Source: Chloroflexi bacterium OLB14 (GTDB lineage: Bacteria; Chloroflexota; Anaerolineae; Anaerolineales; Villigracilaceae). From it: DNA of 38,498 bases. The first letter of the stretch is position 1, and every line of letters begins with the position of its first letter. The notes below the pieces were generated by a model that worked only from the letters and a program-made list of their open reading frames with translations, was not told the origin of the DNA and did not search any database. The stretch lies in the NCBI GenBank assembly GCA_001567105.1, contig LMZR01000058.1, positions 1 through 38,498 of the forward strand, given 5' to 3'. This document shows, in pieces, positions 33,409-38,498 of the stretch. The translations under genes were made by a program, and so were the position numbers.

Positions 33409-35743
33409 ATGACCACTCGATACTTCGGCGAAAGAATCAAACGCAATGAAGACCCGCGATTGTTAACGGGTCAGGCATTATATGTAGATGATGTTGATTT
33501 ACCCAACATGTTGCATGTTGCTTTTGTGCGTAGCCCGTATGCACATGCAAAAATAAATCACATTGACGTTTCGCAAGCGTTGAAACGTGAAGGAGTCATC
33601 GCCGCATATACCGCGAATGATTTGGGTGATTATTGGCAACCTGGTCCGTTGTTGGTTTCGCCGCCGCCTGTCAAAGATATTACCTTCAATCAAAAAACGC
33701 AGGTGCCACTTGCAAAAGATAAAGTTAAATTTGCAGGTGAACCAATTGTGATGATCGTTGCCGAGAGTCGTTATATCGCCGAAGATGCAATAGCAGATAT
33801 ACAAATTGATTATGAACCACTCGCCTCTGTCGTGGATTTGGAGTTGGCACTGAACCCCAACAGTATCTTAATCCATGAAGAGCTTGGCACAAACATCGCC
33901 GCGCATGTGATTCAAACCAAAGGTGATTATGAATCAATCAAAAAAGATGCTGCATTAATTATCAAACGCCGTTTCTTATATGATCATGGTTGCGCCGCCG
34001 CGATGGAGAATCGTGGCATTGTAGCGGAATGGGATAAACGCGCAGGACGATTAACCGTTTGGGATACAACACAAGCACCTGTTGTCATTCGCAATGGATT
34101 AGCAGGAATGCTTGGCTTATCTGAAAGACAAGTACGCGTGATTGCACCATTCATCGGTGGTGGATTTGGTCCCAAAATAATGATGTTCTATCAAGAAGAA
34201 GTTTTGATTCCATGGGCGGCGATGAAATTGAATCGCCCTGTTAAATGGATTGAAGACCGCGCTGAAAATTTTGTCGCTACCACGCACGAACGCGGACAAA
34301 TCCACGATGCTGAAATTGCATTTGATAAAGAAGGTCACATACTCGGCGTGCATGATGTTTTCTTACATGATACAGGCGCGTATGCCCCCTATGGATTAAC
34401 TGTGCCATTAAATTCACAAGCCAATATCTTGGGATTGTACGACATCAAAAATTATTACAGTGAATTTACGGCAGTATTCACAAATAAAACCATTGTCACT
34501 CCGTATCGCGGAGCAGGCAGACAACATGGCGTGTTTGTAATTGAACGTGCCTTAGACCTTGCCGCCAAAAAATTGAATATTGATAAAGCCGAAATTCGCA
34601 GACGTAATTTTATTCAACCAAAACAATTCCCCTACAACAACGAAATTATTTATCAAGACTTTGCACCCATCGTTTACGATAGCGGAAATTATGAACCACT
34701 CTTAGATGAAGCCTTGAAAAAAAATTGATTACCATAACTTCATCACTGAAATTCAACCGAAGTTAAGAAAAGAAGGAAAACATGTCGGTATTGGACTTGT
34801 GGCTTATGTTGAAGGCACAGGCATTGGACCTTACGAAGGTGCAAAAGTACAAGTGATGAGTAGTGGACGAGTCTCAGTCGTCACAGGAGTCGGCACACAA
34901 GGGCAAGGTCACTTCACCAGTTTTGCACAAATCGTGGCTGAACAAATTGGCGTGAGCGTAGATAAAATTGATGTCATCACTGGTGATACTGATCAATTTT
35001 ATTGGGGTGCTGGCACATTTGCGAGTCGTGGAGCTGTGGTGGCAGGCAATGCAATTAACGAAGCCGCAAAAGTTGTCCGCAAGAAAATTTTCAAACTCGC
35101 ATCAGAACATTTCAACGCACCTGAAGATGAACTCGAACTCGAAGATGGATTTATCAGAGTGCAAGATATTCCGCAACAATCTATTTCATTAGGTGAGTTG
35201 GCAGGTATGGCGAATCCCACGCGCGGAGCCGTCAAGCCAGGTACAGAGCCTGGGTTAGAAGCAACCAACTATTTCGGTCCAGAAAGAGGCGCTACTGCAA
35301 GTGGAATCCACGCTATGATTTTAGAAGTCAACCCTGAAACGATGCAAATTAAAATCCAAAAATATTTGGTGGTGCATGATTGCGGAAAAATTATCAACCC
35401 GTTAATTTTGGATGGGCAAATTCATGGTGGCGTGGCGCAAGGCATTGGCAATGCTTTTTATGAACATCTCAAATATGATGAAAATGGGCAACTGCTCAAC
35501 GCCACGTTTATGGATTATCACCTACCCACTAGCCTTGAAGTGCCGCGCATTGAAACGGGACATGGCGAAACATTATCACCGCTGAACCCGATGGGCGTGA
35601 AAGGTGCAGGTGAAGCAGGCGCGATTCCTGTTGGTCCGTTGTTTGCGCAAGCATTAGAAGATGCGTTGCATGATGTGGATTTTGAGATTTTGGAAATTCC
35701 GATTAATTCGAATCGTTTGTGGGAGATTGTTAGTGGAAAGTAG
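33409..35743 (+). CDS. Molybdenum hydroxylase large subunit (xanthine dehydrogenase / CO dehydrogenase family), frameshifted
   Basis: Corrected length is about 777 residues, normal for the family. It starts TTRYFGERIKRNEDPRLLTG; further marks are FVRSPYAHA, the molybdopterin loop FIGGGFGPKI, PYRGAGRQHGVFVIERALD, GVGTQGQGHFTSFAQIVAE, and VKGAGEAGAIPVGP with the catalytic Glu. It lacks the AYRCSFR loop of true CO dehydrogenase, so an aldehyde oxidase or hydroxylase is likely. An extra A in 34717-34724 shifts the frame. The usual FAD and 2Fe-2S subunit genes are absent on both sides. The gene lies between inverted repeat copies C and D. GAGG in copy C is the probable ribosome-binding site. Confidence 0.88.
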
Positions 35744-35761
35744 AAAGTGGGGAATAATTAA

Positions 35762-35810
35762 TAGTGAATAGGGAATAGGGAATAGGGAATAGGGAATAGG
35801 GAATAGTGAA
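35762..35810. repeat. Tandem heptamer GGGAATA
   Basis: Five to seven copies of GGGAATA, with GTGAATA variants at the edges, just before repeat copy D. Short heptamer tandems vary in copy number and can be sites of slippage. Confidence 0.85.
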
Positions 35811-35951
35811 CTCGGTGGTCGAGTAATTCCGAGCAACGCGAGGAATGTATCGAGACCACCAGTTAATAAAGCAACTTTAGTTATAAGATTTATTCTTGTA
35901 ACTTGTTGGTCTCGATAAACTTGACAACCTAGCACGGCTACTCGACCAACG
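35811..35951. repeat. Bipartite palindromic repeat, copy D (inverted)
   Basis: Begins CTCGGTGGTCGAGTAATTCC and ends GGCTACTCGACCAACGG, so it is in the opposite orientation to copies B and C. Inner arms are CGAGACCACC and TTGGTCTCGATAA. The spacer has TTATAAGATTTATTC. The stems are less GC-rich than in B and C. Confidence 0.85.
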
Positions 35952-36024
35952 GTTATCGCTTCATTCTTAGCCGATAGTTGATTCTCTCCATCGGCTTTTT
36001 ATTTTGCTTATAGGTGTTATGGCT

Positions 36025-36030
36025 TATAAT
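36025..36030 (+). promoter_or_regulatory. -10 box of hsdR, near-leaderless
   Basis: TATAAT ends 10 nt before the ATG at 36041; TTGCTT 15 nt upstream might be a poor -35 box. No Shine-Dalgarno sequence. This decides for the ATG at 36041 over starts further upstream. Confidence 0.5.
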
Positions 36031-36040
36031 TGTGCAAGCT

Positions 36041-38435
36041 ATGACACAAAAATCAGAAGTGTTTGCAAGAGCGTTGATTGATAAAGCCTTGACTGAGAGC
36101 GGTTGGGACATTTTTGATTCTCTGCAAATGGAATTTGAATACAACAACGCCAACGGTCGTGCAGATTACCTTCTCAAAGATCGCAATGGGCGCGTGTTAT
36201 GTGTTTTGGAAGCCAAGCGTGAAGATATAGACCCTTACGATGCCAAAGAACAAGCACGTGGCTATGCTGAAAACCTGAATGCGCCTTTTGTCCTTCTTTC
36301 CAATGGAAAAGAGCATTGGTTTTGGAATTATGAACGGCGCGACGAAGCCGACGCTTACCGCATCGAAAGCCTGCCTTCATGTGAAGATTTGGAACGCCAG
36401 CGGTTCAAGAACATGCAACCGCCGCGACCGTTATTAACTGAAAAAGTGGATACAAATTACATTCGTCGTTTTCGTGATGACATACTATTGCATGGCTATC
36501 AAGTTAATGCCCTAAATGAAATCGCAAGACAATTTGACAATGAAAAGCGCCACAAGTTTTTGCTTGAAATGGCAACGGGTACAGGCAAAACTTTGTTGTG
36601 CGCGGCTTTGATTCGCCGTTTCTTGGAAACCCGCAATGCCGAAAGAGTTTTATTCATCGTTGACCGCATTGAACTTGCCAAGCAAACGATGGAAGACTTC
36701 AATGTCATCTTGCGGGAATACAGCCCTGTCATTTACAAAAACGCCCGCCGCACAGGTGAATTGCTTGGTTCAAGTGTTGTTGTTGCAACCATTCAATCCT
36801 TGATGGTTGACAGACGATACCGCGAAGAATTTACGCCGTTTTATTTTGACTTGGTTGTCAATGACGAAGCGCATCGTTCGATTTACGGAGATGCACGAGA
36901 AGTTGTGCAATTCTTTCAAGGCACGCGCATTGGCTTAACCGCCACGCCAAAGGCTTATCTCAAAAATATTGACATTGACAAACTTGGCGCGGAAAACCCG
37001 AAGGCTTTGGAAGCGCGCTTTCTGCGAGATACTTATCATTACTTTGGTTGTGAGCCTGGAAACCCAACTTTCCGCTACGACATCATTGACGCGGTAAAAG
37101 ACCCCGAAGGACCGTTCCTTTGCAGACCGAAAATCATTGATATTCGGTCCGACATCACAACCCAAGCCCTTGAAGAAACAGGCTGGGCAGTTACGATCAA
37201 CGAAGAGGAAGAGAATTACAAAGTGCAGGACTTGGAGCGCAAGATTTTCACCCCTGCCCGCAATGAATTGATGTGCAAAGCATTTCTTGAAAATGCTCAA
37301 AAAGCCCCCGATGGCACATTAGGCAAGTCCATCATCTTTGCAGTCAATCAGACTCATGCAACTTCGTTGACAAAAATACTGAATAGCATACAACCCGAAA
37401 GCGCGGTGACGATTACTTCCCGAATCAAAGATGCTTCCACGATTGCAAAAGACTTTCGAGATGGCAAACGAAAAGAACCGATTGCTGTTTCCGTTGACAT
37501 GCTTTCAACGGGTTACAACTGTCGTGATTTGTTGAATGTGGTTTTGATGCGCCCGATTTTCTCGCCCACCGAATATATCCAAATTAAAGGACGTGGCACA
37601 CGGCGATACACTTTCAAGGATGGAAACACCGAATACGAAAAGGAATTTTTCTTTCTGCTCGATTTCTGCGGTGTGGCTGAGTACTTTGAAGAAAAATATG
37701 ATTACACCATCCCTCTGGAATTACCCAAAGAAAGCAAACCCAAAAGTGGAAGCGCGGGCACAGGTCGCCAAGTGGCCGATGAAACTGGTAAATACGAAGG
37801 TGAAGATTCGGGAAAAGCGGAAAAGCCTGAAATTCCTGTTTGGCAGGGAAAAGATACGGTTATCTCAAAAGAGATTTATGTTGTCGGTCCCGACGGCGAG
37901 AAAGTGGATGTGATGACGTATCGAGGCGCGTTTGAGCGAGACTTGAAAGATTTTGCCCAAAAGACATCCGATTTTCAGCAGGCGGTTGAAAGCGAAGATG
38001 ACGACACCGTTGAAACGATACTCAATGAAAGATTCTTCCATAGACCTGAATGGTTCTATTCGCCCGATAAACTGGTAAAGACCTACGGCGTACCTGCGCC
38101 AACGCTGAGTTTCATTTATCATGCACTTGGTAAAAAGAAACTACCGAGCAAGGAGCAAATTGTTGACGATACCGTTGATTCGCTGGCGGCGCGTTTCAAT
38201 TTGCGTTACAGCGAACAAAAATGGTTGCAGGCGTTGGCAAAACTGGTCGTGGACGACTCCGAAGCCCGCCAGCAATTTCTGGAAGATAATCCCGAAATTT
38301 TTTTCCCGCGCCCAATTCAGGCAATTGGGTGATATTCAGCAATTGAGAAGATTTACCTCCCGTGAACAAGTATTTGAAGCCTTGCGGCAATCATCCATCA
38401 TTCGGCAATCCATATCAGGAGCCTTGAGCGCATAA
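36041..38435 (+). CDS. hsdR: Type I restriction endonuclease subunit R (frameshifted near the end)
   Basis: Corrected length is about 797 residues. The N-terminal nuclease has Asp42 (GRADYLL) and Glu57-Ala-Lys59 (LEAK), a PD-(D/E)xK set. The helicase shows MATGTGKT (Walker A, about 177-184), NDEAHRSIYGD (about 274-284), GLTATPKAYL, and later SVDMLSTGYNCRD and IKGRGTRR. The C-terminal region matches EcoEI-type HsdR. An extra T in 38298-38304 stops the frame at 38332; in the next frame AQFRQLGDIQQLRRFT continues to the stop at 38435. It cleaves unmethylated DNA after translocation with HsdM and HsdS, which should lie beyond the window. Confidence 0.9.
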
Positions 38436-38498
38436 TGCTAAACTCAAATTTTCAAAATTCAGGTTTGCTTCAAAAAGTGAAGCAGTTAATGAATATTC
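38435..38498 (+). CDS. Start of a gene following hsdR, cut by the window end
   Basis: An ATG overlapping the hsdR stop (TAATG) opens a frame of 21 codons to the end: MLNSNFQNSGLLQKVKQLMN. The position suggests a further subunit of the type I system (HsdM or HsdS), but the visible residues are not diagnostic. Confidence 0.5.
   Translation, partial: MLNSNFQNSGLLQKVKQLMNI

Noticed and set aside
35762..35810. Tandem GGGAATA units as a CRISPR array or origin iterons
   Set aside because: Units are 7 bp with no spacers and there is no cas or rep gene; it is a simple tandem repeat.

Overview
The window looks like a piece of a moderately AT-rich bacterial chromosome, most probably from Chloroflexota (Anaerolineae-like), though I have no marker that fixes the phylum. 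The hints are the housekeeping set (Asp23-NusB-TatA-TatC, DUF1461 protein, VanZ/DedA pair), the large secreted lipoprotein hydrolase, several enzyme families typical of heterotrophic environmental bacteria, and many short palindromic intergenic repeats. No rRNA, tRNA, CRISPR array, phage or transposase gene was seen.

Layout. 1-6544: a palindromic repeat, a DUF1461 membrane protein, FabG, a tight Asp23-NusB-TatA-TatC run, and a large lipoprotein with a glycosidase-like barrel that is broken by two indels. 6572-13657: a penicillin-acylase-type hydrolase, then genes on the minus strand: VanZ, DedA, a small membrane protein, an S9 peptidase and MnmA. 13783-17203: a YtcJ-like amidohydrolase, a HAD phosphatase and a formylglycine-generating-enzyme-like protein. 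17336-21839: five co-directional genes: a TIM-barrel sugar isomerase/epimerase with a large insertion, a LuxS-family protein, a C7-cyclitol-type sugar phosphate cyclase, a UbiG-like O-methyltransferase and a UbiA-family prenyltransferase. 21871-24615: AlaS on the minus strand. 25054-28796: cytochrome P450, dienelactone hydrolase, two small conserved proteins and a metallophosphoesterase. 28894-31889: a TIR-transmembrane-double WD40 propeller protein. 31966-35743: a kynurenine-formamidase-like cyclase, a GIY-YIG nuclease and a molybdenum hydroxylase large subunit, the last two bracketed by copies of a long palindromic repeat. 36041-end: HsdR of a type I restriction system, followed by the start of another gene.

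The most interesting part is the 17336-21839 operon. Its overlaps (4 and 14 nt) and short gaps suggest one transcript. The enzyme types (cyclitol-forming cyclase, isomerase, LuxS-type isomerase/lyase, O-methyltransferase, membrane prenyltransferase) would fit a pathway that builds, methylates and prenylates a sugar-derived ring. It recalls the ebo clusters in logic but not in gene content. I know of no described system with this set; this is inference from sequence families only.

A caution for the whole window: seven genes carry nine single-base frameshifts, seven of them explained by one extra A or T in a homopolymer. This pattern looks like uncorrected long-read error, so the broken genes are probably intact in the organism. 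I list them as CDS with the indel noted.
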